This document shows, one piece after another, positions 1-6,260 of a stretch of 9,260 bases of DNA. The position numbers were made by a program, and so were the translations under genes. The stretch's first letter is position 1, and the number at the start of each line of letters is the position of its first letter. This DNA comes from an uncultured Streptococcus sp. (GTDB lineage Bacteria; Bacillota; Bacilli; Lactobacillales; Streptococcaceae). The notes beneath the pieces were generated by a model. The model did not search any database. It was not told the DNA's origin and saw only the letters and a list, made by a program, of their open reading frames with translations. Where the stretch lies: the NCBI GenBank assembly GCA_902480035.1, contig CABSRC010000066.1:1-9260 (forward strand), written 5' to 3'.

Positions 1-51
1 GTGATGAAACCTTGTTGCCTTAGGAATTGATCACTGAATTTAGGAGGAAAA

Positions 52-399
52 ATGGCAAAGAAGAACGTAAACCGTGCGAAACAATACAAACATCAAAATA
101 GACATCTTTTGAAAAAAGCTGTCGCAACTGTAACTGCAGCTGTGAAAGAAGCACCTAAAAAGGTTGAGAAAGCTACAAAAGCAGTGGCGAAAGAAGTGAA
201 ACATGCGGCTTCTTCAGTGGAAGAATTTGCTGCAAGTTTGGAAGGTGTGGCACTTGATCGTGCGCAAACATTCTATGATGAAGGTATTCGCTCTGTTGCG
301 GACTTCGCAAACTGGACAGAAAAAGAGTTGTTGGCCCTTAAAGGAATCGGCCCAGCTACAATCAAGAAATTGAAAGAACTCGGCGTTAAATTTAAATAA
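52..399 (+). CDS. Small basic helix-hairpin-helix protein with a histone-H1-like N-terminal tail
   Basis: This 115-residue protein has two visibly different halves. Residues 1-58 are very rich in Lys and Ala (for example KEAPKKVEKATKAVAKEVK, 32-50) and resemble a histone H1-type tail. Residues about 60-115 form a compact helical domain whose hairpin LKGIGPATIKKL (96-107) is a classical helix-hairpin-helix, the motif that binds the DNA backbone without sequence preference. The fold may resemble the paired HhH of the RNA polymerase alpha C-terminal domain, which is inference. A strong AGGAGG (42-47) lies 4 bases before the ATG and fixes the start. No promoter is visible in the 51 bases upstream, so it may lie outside the window. 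The gene ends just before the T-box promoter and is probably not part of the valS operon. A DNA- or RNA-binding, nucleoid-associated role is plausible but unproven. There is no signal peptide and no membrane segment. Confidence 0.85.
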   Translation: MAKKNVNRAKQYKHQNRHLLKKAVATVTAAVKEAPKKVEKATKAVAKEVKHAASSVEEFAASLEGVALDRAQTFYDEGIRSVADFANWTEKELLALKGIGPATIKKLKELGVKFK

Positions 400-415
400 T
401 CGCTTTTGTGATTTC

Positions 416-444
416 TTGCTATTTCCAGGAAAACTTGCTAAAAT
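416..444 (+). promoter_or_regulatory. Promoter of the T-box / valS operon
   Basis: A -35 box TTGCTA (416-421) and a -10 box TAAAAT (439-444) are separated by exactly 17 bases. A TG one base before the -10 box (436-437) makes it an extended -10. The predicted transcription start near 450-452 coincides with the 5' strand of T-box Stem I, which supports the assignment. Confidence 0.75.
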
Positions 445-448
445 GAAC

Positions 449-640
449 CTATTAGAGGTGTTTTGAATCCCACATTTTACAGAAAGTGGCGGTGCTGAGA
501 AGTCCACAAATGTGTCAAAACTGGTTGCTAATAGATGAAAATGAAATAAACAAAGTTGCGGGCATTGCCCGAAATTGGGTGGTACCGCGGATTAATACAT
601 TCGTCCCTGTCAGATTAATGACAGGGACGATTTTTATTTT
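449..640 (+). promoter_or_regulatory. T-box leader, probably tRNA-Val (GUC specifier)
   Basis: This is a tRNA-sensing transcription attenuator. Stem I closes by a perfect 7-bp pairing of CTATTAG (449-455) with CTAATAG (528-534). A second helix pairs 460-463 with 518-521, and an upper helix pairs 472-477 with 508-513. Between these two helices on the 3' side lies GUC (514-516) followed by A, the expected place and context of a specifier codon, and it reads valine. The distal part (about 480-503) has the GGTGCTGAGAAG-type sequence usual in Stem I. Stem III is CGGGC-ATT-GCCCG (559-571). The T-box motif AAATTGGGTGGTACCGCGG (572-590) is intact, and its TGGT bulge is compatible with an A discriminator base before CCA. 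The antiterminator would use CGTCCC (602-607), which is also the 5' arm of the terminator. Valine specificity agrees with valS downstream. The exact specifier frame is read by eye and is less certain than the T-box call itself. Confidence 0.93.
601..635 (+). terminator. T-box-controlled intrinsic terminator
   Basis: A perfect 11-bp stem, TCGTCCCTGTC (601-611) with GACAGGGACGA (620-630), encloses an 8-base loop and is followed by TTTTT (631-635). Its 5' arm overlaps the antiterminator pairing sequence CGTCCC, as expected for a T-box switch. It lies ahead of all three genes of the operon. Confidence 0.93.
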
Positions 641-665
641 ATCCCCCTAGCTGAAGGAGCTTGTC

Positions 666-1244
666 ATGAAACAATCTTTTAACACCAGTAAACTCTACTA
701 TGGCTTTCCTATCTTCATCCTGGGGTATCAGGACCAGAACTTTGGACATAATATCACGACCTGCAGTTCCTCTTATAGCCTGGGCGATTGGCTGGTCATC
801 GGGGTTGGTGCTGAGGAAAATGCGGCTGACCAGATTAAGCATTACCAACAGTTCAGCGTGAACATCCCTGATGAAAACTTTATGCTGGAGATGGAGCAGG
901 CTGGCTTTATCAGCCATCGGGAGAAATTGAAACACCTGGGGCTAGACTACGAGATTTCTGAACGGACTCAGGCCCTGTTTTTAGAGGCTTGTCCAGTCGT
1001 TTTGGATTGCCAGGTGGATCGGATTATCGAGGAAGATGGTATCTGTCATATTTTTGCCAAGATTCTCGAGCGACTGGCTGATCCAGAGCTCTTAGATGAT
1101 AAGGGGCATTTTATAAATGACCGTTTTGCACCGACCTACTTTATGGGGGACGGTCACCAGCGTGTTTATCGTTATCTGGACGACCGAGTCGATCCCATGG
1201 GAAGCTTTATCAAGAAAGCGAGGAAGAAAGATGACAAGAGCTGA
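666..1244 (+). CDS. Flavin reductase-like FMN-binding split-barrel protein
   Basis: This 192-residue cytoplasmic protein fits the flavin reductase-like domain family (FMN-binding split barrel). Members bind FMN and many reduce flavin with NAD(P)H, but the true substrate of this one cannot be told. The family pattern is visible as a nucleotide-contact segment HNITTCSSSYSLGDWLVIGV (28-47), then QFSVNIPDE (62-70), a middle region with HREKLKHLGLDYE (84-96), and strand-rich LEACPVVLDCQVDRI (106-120). The domain fills nearly the whole protein, and the tail (183-192) is lysine-rich. GAAGGAG (653-659) lies 6 bases before the ATG. It is the first gene after the T-box terminator, so its expression should depend on uncharged tRNA-Val. 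Its end overlaps the next gene by 14 bases. The link to valine metabolism is unexplained. Confidence is high for the fold and low for the reaction. Confidence 0.82.
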   Translation: MKQSFNTSKLYYGFPIFILGYQDQNFGHNITTCSSSYSLGDWLVIGVGAEENAADQIKHYQQFSVNIPDENFMLEMEQAGFISHREKLKHLGLDYEISERTQALFLEACPVVLDCQVDRIIEEDGICHIFAKILERLADPELLDDKGHFINDRFAPTYFMGDGHQRVYRYLDDRVDPMGSFIKKARKKDDKS

Positions 1245-1800
1245 ACTGCCAGAAAGAATAGAAACCGAGCGTCTGGTCTTGCGAGTCCGAACAGTGGCGG
1301 ATGTAGAAGATATCTTTGACTATGCTAGTCGTCCAGAAGTCTCTTACCCAGCAGGGTTTCCACCTGCCAAGACCTTGGAAGATGAGATTTATTACCTAGA
1401 ACATATCCTTCCCGAACGTAATCAAAAGGATAATCTCCCAGCAGGCTATGGAATTGTGGTCAAAGGGACCGATAAAATCATAGGCTCAGTCGATTTCCCC
1501 CGTCGCTACGAAGACGATGTACTGGAGATTGGCTATACCTTGCACCCAGACTATTGGGGCCGAGGCTATGTGCCCGAAGCAGCGCGTGCCTTGATTGACC
1601 TAGGTTTTAAAGAATTGGGACTTCACAAGATTGAACTAACCTGCTTTGGCTACAATGCCCAAAGTCAACGTGTCGCTGAGAAGCTTGGTTTCACCCTTGA
1701 AGCTCGTATCCGAGACCGTAAAGATGCCCAAGGCAATCGCTGTGACAGTCTGATATACGGCTTGCTGAAGAGTGAGTGGGAAACTCAAGATCAACATTAA
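1231..1800 (+). CDS. GNAT-family N-acetyltransferase (RimJ/RimL-like)
   Basis: This 189-residue protein is an acetyl-CoA-dependent N-acyltransferase of the Acetyltransf_3 (RimJ/RimL) type. It opens with the usual ETERLVLR (11-18). It carries the acetyl-CoA pyrophosphate-binding motif A as YWGRGYVPEA (108-117), after the beta-4 strand LEIGYTLHP (98-106). Motif B follows as YNAQSQRVAEKLGF (141-154). The reading frame is open from 1117, but the start at ATG 1231 is preferred: AGGAAG (1221-1226) sits just upstream, and the protein then begins directly before the family's conserved first strand. This start overlaps the flavin reductase gene by 14 bases, which suggests translational coupling. The acetylated substrate (protein N-terminus, amino compound or antibiotic) cannot be told. 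It lies under T-box control with valS, 29 bases upstream of that gene. Confidence 0.88.
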   Translation: MTRAELPERIETERLVLRVRTVADVEDIFDYASRPEVSYPAGFPPAKTLEDEIYYLEHILPERNQKDNLPAGYGIVVKGTDKIIGSVDFPRRYEDDVLEIGYTLHPDYWGRGYVPEAARALIDLGFKELGLHKIELTCFGYNAQSQRVAEKLGFTLEARIRDRKDAQGNRCDSLIYGLLKSEWETQDQH

Positions 1801-1829
1801 AAATAGAAATAACTAGAAAGGACACACAC

Positions 1830-4481
1830 ATGTCTAAAGAACTTTCACCTAAATACAATCCAGCTGAGGTTGAGGCTGGTCGTTACCAAAAATGGCTTGA
1901 TGAAGATGTTTTCAAGCCTTCAGGCGATAAAAAGGCTAAGCCTTACTCAATCGTGATTCCACCACCAAACGTAACCGGTAAACTTCACCTTGGTCACGCT
2001 TGGGATACGACTTTACAGGATATCATCATCCGTCAAAAACGCATGCAAGGTTTTGATACACTTTGGCTTCCTGGTATGGACCACGCTGGGATTGCAACTC
2101 AGGCTAAAGTAGAAGCGCGTTTGGCTGAAGATGGCATCTCTCGTTATGACCTGGGTCGTGAAAAATTCCTTGAGAAAGTCTGGGAATGGAAAGACGAATA
2201 TGCGACGACTATCAAGGAACAATGGGGCAAGATGGGGCTCTCTGTAGACTATTCTCGTGAGCGTTTCACCCTTGACGAAGGTCTATCAAAAGCCGTTCGT
2301 AAGGTCTTTGTAGAGCTTTACAAGAAGGGCTGGATTTACCGTGGTGAATTTATCATCAACTGGGATCCAAAAGCTCGTACAGCCCTTTCTGATATCGAGG
2401 TTATTCACAAGGATGTCGAAGGTGCCTTCTACCACATGAACTACATGTTGGAAGACGGTTCACGTGCCCTTGAAGTAGCGACAACACGTCCTGAAACCAT
2501 GTTTGGGGATACAGCCGTAGCGGTTAACCCAAATGATGACCGTTATAAAGATTTGATTGGTAAAAATGTTATCTTGCCAATCTTGAACAAGCCAATCCCA
2601 ATTGTTGGGGATGAACATGCAGACCCTGAATTCGGTACTGGTGTGGTGAAAATCACTCCTGCCCACGACCCGAATGACTTCTTGGTTGGTCAACGTCATA
2701 ATCTTCCGCAAGTGAACGTTATGAACGATGATGGTACCATGAATGAATTGGCTGGTGAATTCAACGGCATGGACCGCTTTGAAGCTCGTAAGGCTGTTAT
2801 CAAGAAGTTAGAAGAAATCGGTGCGCTTGTTAAGATTGAGAAGATGACCCACTCAGTTGGTCACTCAGAGCGTACTGGAGTTATGGTTGAGCCACGCTTG
2901 TCTACGCAATGGTTCGTGAAGATGGATCAATTGGCGAAAAATGCTATCGCCAACCAAGATACAGACGACAAAGTAGAATTCTACCCACCTCGTTTCAACG
3001 ATACCTTCCTTCAATGGATGGAAAATGTCCACGATTGGGTTATTTCTCGTCAGCTCTGGTGGGGTCACCAAATCCCTGCCTGGTACAATACTGAGGGTGA
3101 AATGTATGTCGGTGAAGAAGCACCAGAAGGCGACGGATGGAAGCAAGATGAAGATGTCTTGGATACTTGGTTCAGTTCTGCCCTCTGGCCATTCTCAACT
3201 ATGGGCTGGCCTGATGTCGACTCAGAAGACTTCAAACGTTACTTCCCAACGTCAACCTTGGTAACAGGGTACGACATCATCTTCTTCTGGGTGTCTCGTA
3301 TGATCTTCCAATCATTGGAATTCACTGGACGCCAACCATTTAAGAATGTCCTTATCCACGGTCTCATTCGTGACGAGCAAGGACGTAAGATGTCTAAATC
3401 ACTCGGTAACGGTATTGACCCAATGGATGTTATCGAGAAATATGGTGCCGATGCCCTTCGTTGGTTCCTTTCAAATGGTTCTGCACCAGGTCAAGACGTG
3501 CGTTTCTCTTATGAGAAAATGGATGCGTCTTGGAACTTCATTAACAAGATTTGGAACATTTCTCGCTATATCCTCATGAACAATGAAGGTTTGACCTTGG
3601 ATGCGGCACGTGAAAATGTAGCTAAAGTGGCTGCTGGCCAAGCAGGTAACGTAACAGATCGTTGGATTCTCCACAACCTCAACGAAACTATTGGAAAAGT
3701 CACTGAAAACTTTGACAAGTTTGAATTCGGTGTGGCTGGTCACATCCTCTACAACTTCATCTGGGATGAGTTTGCGGACTGGTATGTTGAGTTGACTAAG
3801 GAAGTGCTATACAGCGACAATGAGGACGAAAAAGTCATCACTCGTTCGGTTCTTCTTTACACCTTGGATCAAATCTTGCGTCTCCTTCACCCAATCATGC
3901 CATTCGTGACTGAGGAAATCTACGGTCAAATCTCTGAAGGAACAATTGTGACTGCGGAATACCCAGTGGTTCGTCCAGAGTTTGAAAATGAAGAAGCTGC
4001 AGCTGGCGTTGAAGCTCTTAAAGACGTGATTCGTTCAGTCCGTAACTCACGTGCAGAAGTGAACGTAGCGCCAAGCAAACCAATCACTATCTTGATCAAG
4101 ACAAGCGACAGCAAGCTCGATGCTTTCTTTAATGATAATGTCAACTACATCAAACGCTTCACAAATCCAGAACACTTGGAAATTGCAGCAGATGTCGAAG
4201 TGCCTGATTTGGTTATGTCCAGCATCATCACAGGCGCAGAAATCTACTTGCCACTTGCTGACCTTCTTAATGTTGAAGAAGAATTGGCTCGTCTTGAAAA
4301 AGAATTAGCCAAATGGCAAAAAGAACTGGATATGGTCGGTAAGAAGCTCTCTAACGAACGCTTCGTAGCCAATGCCAAACCAGAAGTCGTCCAAAAAGAA
4401 CGCGACAAACAAGCCGACTACCAAGCGAAGTACGACGCGACAGTCGCACGTATCGATGAGATGAAGAAGTTGGTGAAATAA
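1830..4481 (+). CDS. valS: Valyl-tRNA synthetase
   Basis: This 883-residue class I aminoacyl-tRNA synthetase charges tRNA-Val with valine in the cytoplasm. Its length is normal for bacterial ValRS. The catalytic HIGH motif is HLGH (53-56), preceded by PPPNVTGK, and the KMSKS loop is intact (520-524). The CP1 editing domain, which clears mischarged threonine, is marked by TTRPET (218-223) and the conserved ITPAHDPND segment (H279, D283). The alpha-helical anticodon-binding domain follows the Rossmann fold. The last 70 residues or so (about 811-883), rich in Glu, Lys and Leu, form the C-terminal coiled coil typical of ValRS. The frame is open from 1776, but AAAGGA (1817-1822), 7 bases before ATG 1830, and the conserved N-terminus MSKELSPKYNP mark the true start. 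It is the last gene of the T-box operon and is followed by a strong terminator. No key residue is missing. Confidence 0.98.
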   Translation: MSKELSPKYNPAEVEAGRYQKWLDEDVFKPSGDKKAKPYSIVIPPPNVTGKLHLGHAWDTTLQDIIIRQKRMQGFDTLWLPGMDHAGIATQAKVEARLAEDGISRYDLGREKFLEKVWEWKDEYATTIKEQWGKMGLSVDYSRERFTLDEGLSKAVRKVFVELYKKGWIYRGEFIINWDPKARTALSDIEVIHKDVEGAFYHMNYMLEDGSRALEVATTRPETMFGDTAVAVNPNDDRYKDLIGKNVILPILNKPIPIVGDEHADPEFGTGVVKITPAHDPNDFLVGQRHNLPQVNVMNDDGTMNELAGEFNGMDRFEARKAVIKKLEEIGALVKIEKMTHSVGHSERTGVMVEPRLSTQWFVKMDQLAKNAIANQDTDDKVEFYPPRFNDTFLQWMENVHDWVISRQLWWGHQIPAWYNTEGEMYVGEEAPEGDGWKQDEDVLDTWFSSALWPFSTMGWPDVDSEDFKRYFPTSTLVTGYDIIFFWVSRMIFQSLEFTGRQPFKNVLIHGLIRDEQGRKMSKSLGNGIDPMDVIEKYGADALRWFLSNGSAPGQDVRFSYEKMDASWNFINKIWNISRYILMNNEGLTLDAARENVAKVAAGQAGNVTDRWILHNLNETIGKVTENFDKFEFGVAGHILYNFIWDEFADWYVELTKEVLYSDNEDEKVITRSVLLYTLDQILRLLHPIMPFVTEEIYGQISEGTIVTAEYPVVRPEFENEEAAAGVEALKDVIRSVRNSRAEVNVAPSKPITILIKTSDSKLDAFFNDNVNYIKRFTNPEHLEIAADVEVPDLVMSSIITGAEIYLPLADLLNVEEELARLEKELAKWQKELDMVGKKLSNERFVANAKPEVVQKERDKQADYQAKYDATVARIDEMKKLVK

Positions 4482-4487
4482 ACCTAG

Positions 4488-4514
4488 AAACACGGCGGTA
4501 TGCCGTGTTTTTTT
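4488..4514 (+). terminator. Intrinsic terminator of the valS operon
   Basis: A perfect 9-bp stem, AAACACGGC (4488-4496) with GCCGTGTTT (4502-4510), encloses a 5-base loop. A run of seven T spans 4508-4514. It begins 7 bases after the valS stop. The T-run touches the next promoter. Confidence 0.93.
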
Positions 4515-4522
4515 GGTATAAT
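4514..4522 (+). promoter_or_regulatory. Extended -10 promoter of the DUF3883 gene
   Basis: TGGTATAAT is a perfect TATAAT -10 box (4517-4522) with the TG extension. No good -35 hexamer is present at the usual distance, where the terminator hairpin lies (4494-4499 reads GGCGGT), so the promoter would rely on the extended -10. The predicted start near 4529 leaves a leader of about 23 bases before ATG 4552. Confidence 0.7.
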
Positions 4523-4551
4523 GAAATCAATATCTATTGATGGAGAAAGTT

Positions 4552-5307
4552 ATGTCTAAACACCCTCACTATGAATTGTTAAACTTGATTGGCTATGGTC
4601 TTGCTAAGTTTGATGATACTTTTATAAAGGAATTTCAATGCTCTAGTAAATCCGAGTTTTATCGTTACATAGTTTCTTTAGGCGTTGCAGAAACAACGGG
4701 TGTCGTCAAAAATAGAATGGATTTATTCGACCCCTATTTTGATAACAATCGGAAAGGTTGGTGGCAAAAAGCTGAAGTCTACCGTTTTCGAAAAGATTTA
4801 ATTGACACGATGTTTGGAAATGAGGATGTTCACAGTTTTGCAGAAATAGTCAAAATGCTGCTTGCAAGTGAAGGGAAGAAAACAGGTATAACCATTGTTG
4901 AAAAACCAATCGTTCGTACGAAATTCAAACGCCTACAAGAAACTGGAATGGAAGCAGAGAATTATTTCATACACCATTTTGATAAGGAAGAAAAATTTCA
5001 AGGTGGCCAATTGACTGATGCCCGTCTTTATGGTGATGGATATGATTTCCAAGTAGATGTTCAAGAACATTCTTACCTTGCTGAAGTTAAAGGCATTCGA
5101 AAACCTAAAGGACGGATTCGTTTGACCTCCAAAGAATTTGAGAAAGCTAAGGAATATCAATCAGATTTTATTTTATCCTTAGTTACTAACCTAGATGACA
5201 TTCCAAAATTGGTATTGATCGATAACCCACTTAACCATTTTGAATTTGAAAAAAATGTTATTAAAAATGAAGTCGTGGAATATAGAAGCTTGGAAGATTT
5301 ATATTAA
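4552..5307 (+). CDS. DUF3883 (NOV C-terminal) domain protein, PD-(D/E)XK nuclease-like
   Basis: The protein has 251 residues. The C-terminal part matches the DUF3883 pattern: GDGYDFQVDV (161-170) with D165, then YLAEVKG (175-181) with E178 and K180, then RIRLTSKEFEKAKEY (188-202) and DFILSLV (205-211). The spaced D...ExK is the metal-binding core of PD-(D/E)XK nucleases, and E134 or E136 may serve as the helix glutamate. The domain occurs in restriction and other defence proteins. The N-terminal part (about 8-105, including AETTGVVKNRMDLFD and a KGWWQK patch) looks like a separate helical domain of unknown role. The start at 4552 is chosen because GGAG (4542-4545) lies 6 bases upstream; an in-frame ATG at 4540 overlaps that site. 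No methylase, helicase or partner gene lies beside it. The gene is clearly more AT-rich than valS, which hints at transfer. Nuclease activity is inferred. Confidence 0.78.
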   Translation: MSKHPHYELLNLIGYGLAKFDDTFIKEFQCSSKSEFYRYIVSLGVAETTGVVKNRMDLFDPYFDNNRKGWWQKAEVYRFRKDLIDTMFGNEDVHSFAEIVKMLLASEGKKTGITIVEKPIVRTKFKRLQETGMEAENYFIHHFDKEEKFQGGQLTDARLYGDGYDFQVDVQEHSYLAEVKGIRKPKGRIRLTSKEFEKAKEYQSDFILSLVTNLDDIPKLVLIDNPLNHFEFEKNVIKNEVVEYRSLEDLY

Positions 5308-5423
5308 TGAATGTAAACGGATCAGTGCTTACTACACTTACTGATATGAGCTCATAGATGGAATGGGATAACCATAGATAGAGTAATTTTAAAAAATTGC
5401 TTAAGTTTCTCTTTTTTACAAAA

Positions 5424-5454
5424 ACACCACCTCCTAAAGACTAGGAGGTGGTGT
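5424..5454 (-). terminator. Intrinsic terminator of the TVP38 family gene
   Basis: A perfect 13-bp stem pairs 5424-5436 with 5442-5454 around a 5-base loop. Read on the minus strand it is followed by TTTTTG and lies 6 bases past the stop codon of the membrane-protein gene. On the plus strand no T-run follows, so it should mainly serve the minus-strand gene, although the hairpin may also slow transcripts from the convergent DUF3883 gene. The 115 bases between that gene and this hairpin hold no gene. They are AT-rich and contain a 12-base palindrome (5345-5356). Confidence 0.9.
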
Positions 5455-5460
5455 CATGCT

Positions 5461-6075
5461 TTAGACCATTTTCCAGAAATAATCGATGATATAGGTCAGG
5501 CCGTAGGTGTAGATGACGAGGGTGATAGGTTTGCAGAGGATGATGATGGTCATGTAGCGTTTGAAGGTCATATTGGTCAGACCTGCCAGCATACAGATGA
5601 AGTCAGCGGGACTAACTGGCCAGATCATCATGAAGATAAAGAAGCGATCGAACCGCTTGCCTTCATTGAGCCAGCCAATGTACTTGTCATAGGTCTTCTG
5701 ACTGACCATGGATTGGACGAACTTAGGTCCGTACATTCTGGCGAGATGGAAGATAATAGCACAGCCAATCACGATGCCAATGTAATTATAAATGGTCCCG
5801 ATAATATGGCCGTAGATGAAAACACCTGCTACAGATGTCAGAGCACCGGGAATAATAGGCACCACTGTCTGAAGGATCTGAAGAAAGATAAAGAGAGGTG
5901 GTCCAAAGATGCCTGCTTGGAGAATAAAAGCTGACAAGGTTTCCTTGGATTGAAGGATGCCAGCAAAGTAGGCCCAGATACAAAAGGCCAAGGTCCCAAG
6001 AGCTCCGATGATGGAGGACCAATTGATGATGCGCTGGAGAAGAGGAGAGACCTCTTTTAAGCTTGTTTGTTTCAT
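5461..6075 (-). CDS. TVP38/TMEM64 family (VTT domain) membrane protein
   Basis: This 204-residue integral membrane protein belongs to the VTT/SNARE-associated (DedA-like, TVP38/TMEM64) family. Members act in lipid or small-molecule transport across membranes, but the role in streptococci is not settled. Hydrophobic segments lie at about 20-40, 55-72, 74-92, 95-112, 145-166 and 172-195. The family signature is visible in FLQILQTVVPIIPGALTSVA (64-83), in which helix-breaking prolines mark the re-entrant loop. It continues with GVFIYGHIIGTIYNYIGIVI (84-103) and the conserved LARMYG (111-116). FFIFMMIWPVSPADFICMLA (145-164) forms the second re-entrant region. The ribosome binding site is weak (GGAA before an A-run). 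It is monocistronic, with its own promoter and terminator, and convergent with the DUF3883 gene. No substrate can be named. Confidence 0.9.
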   Translation of the reverse strand: MKQTSLKEVSPLLQRIINWSSIIGALGTLAFCIWAYFAGILQSKETLSAFILQAGIFGPPLFIFLQILQTVVPIIPGALTSVAGVFIYGHIIGTIYNYIGIVIGCAIIFHLARMYGPKFVQSMVSQKTYDKYIGWLNEGKRFDRFFIFMMIWPVSPADFICMLAGLTNMTFKRYMTIIILCKPITLVIYTYGLTYIIDYFWKMV

Positions 6076-6101
6076 AAAAAATTCCGAGTTCTTTTTCTTC
6101 T

Positions 6102-6130
6102 ACTATACCATGTTTTTGGAACTTTGTAAG
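6102..6130 (-). promoter_or_regulatory. Promoter of the TVP38 family gene
   Basis: On the minus strand, TGG-TATAGT gives an extended -10 box (hexamer at 6107-6102). A moderate -35 hexamer CTTACA (6130-6125) lies 17 bases upstream. The start would fall near 6095, about 20 bases before the ATG. Confidence 0.6.
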
Positions 6131-6220
6131 GATTTTGTCTATTTTTTGAGCAGTGAAATTGACCTGATAGGAGTCTGTCGTTGTTTTAGTCGTCAAGCGA
6201 GTGCAAAATGGGCCTTTTTA

Positions 6221-6229
6221 TGCTACAAT
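6221..6229 (+). promoter_or_regulatory. Extended -10 promoter of the yqeG-yqeK cluster
   Basis: TGCTACAAT has a -10 hexamer TACAAT (6224-6229) with the TGn extension. The -35 position 17 bases upstream reads GTGCAA and is poor. The predicted start, about 6235-6237, falls inside the first Shine-Dalgarno sequence of yqeG, which bears on the choice of start codon. Confidence 0.65.
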
Positions 6230-6230
6230 G

Positions 6231-6260
6231 AAAGGAGTATAAAAAATGGAGAAAAACGTG
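6231..6260 (+). promoter_or_regulatory. Two competing ribosome binding sites and starts for yqeG
   Basis: AAAGGAG (6231-6237) lies 8 bases before ATG 6246. GGAG (6248-6251), inside the first codons, lies 6 bases before an in-frame GTG at 6258. The second start would give a protein beginning MSIENYKPDF, which fits the way I recall streptococcal homologues beginning, and it leaves its site on the transcript even if transcription starts near 6236. Confidence 0.55.

Noticed and set aside
398..413. Possible weak terminator after the HhH gene (6-bp stem with one G-U, TTTT loop)
   Set aside because: The stem is short, AT-rich and lacks a proper T-run, and it abuts the -35 box of the T-box promoter. 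It is too weak to call.
214..507. 97-codon open frame on the minus strand
   Set aside because: It is antisense to the HhH gene and to T-box Stem I, has no recognisable protein features, and no ribosome binding site was found.
1117..1230. N-terminal extension of the acetyltransferase frame
   Set aside because: It lies wholly within the flavin reductase gene. The family's conserved N-terminus and an AGGAAG site point to ATG 1231.
1776..1829. N-terminal extension of the valS frame
   Set aside because: It overlaps the end of the acetyltransferase gene. ATG 1830 has a well-placed ribosome binding site and the conserved ValRS N-terminus.
5443..5463. Strong Shine-Dalgarno-like AGGAGGTG followed by ATG on the plus strand
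   Set aside because: The frame is ATG CTT TAG, only two codons, and the sequence is the arm of the minus-strand terminator. It is coincidence.
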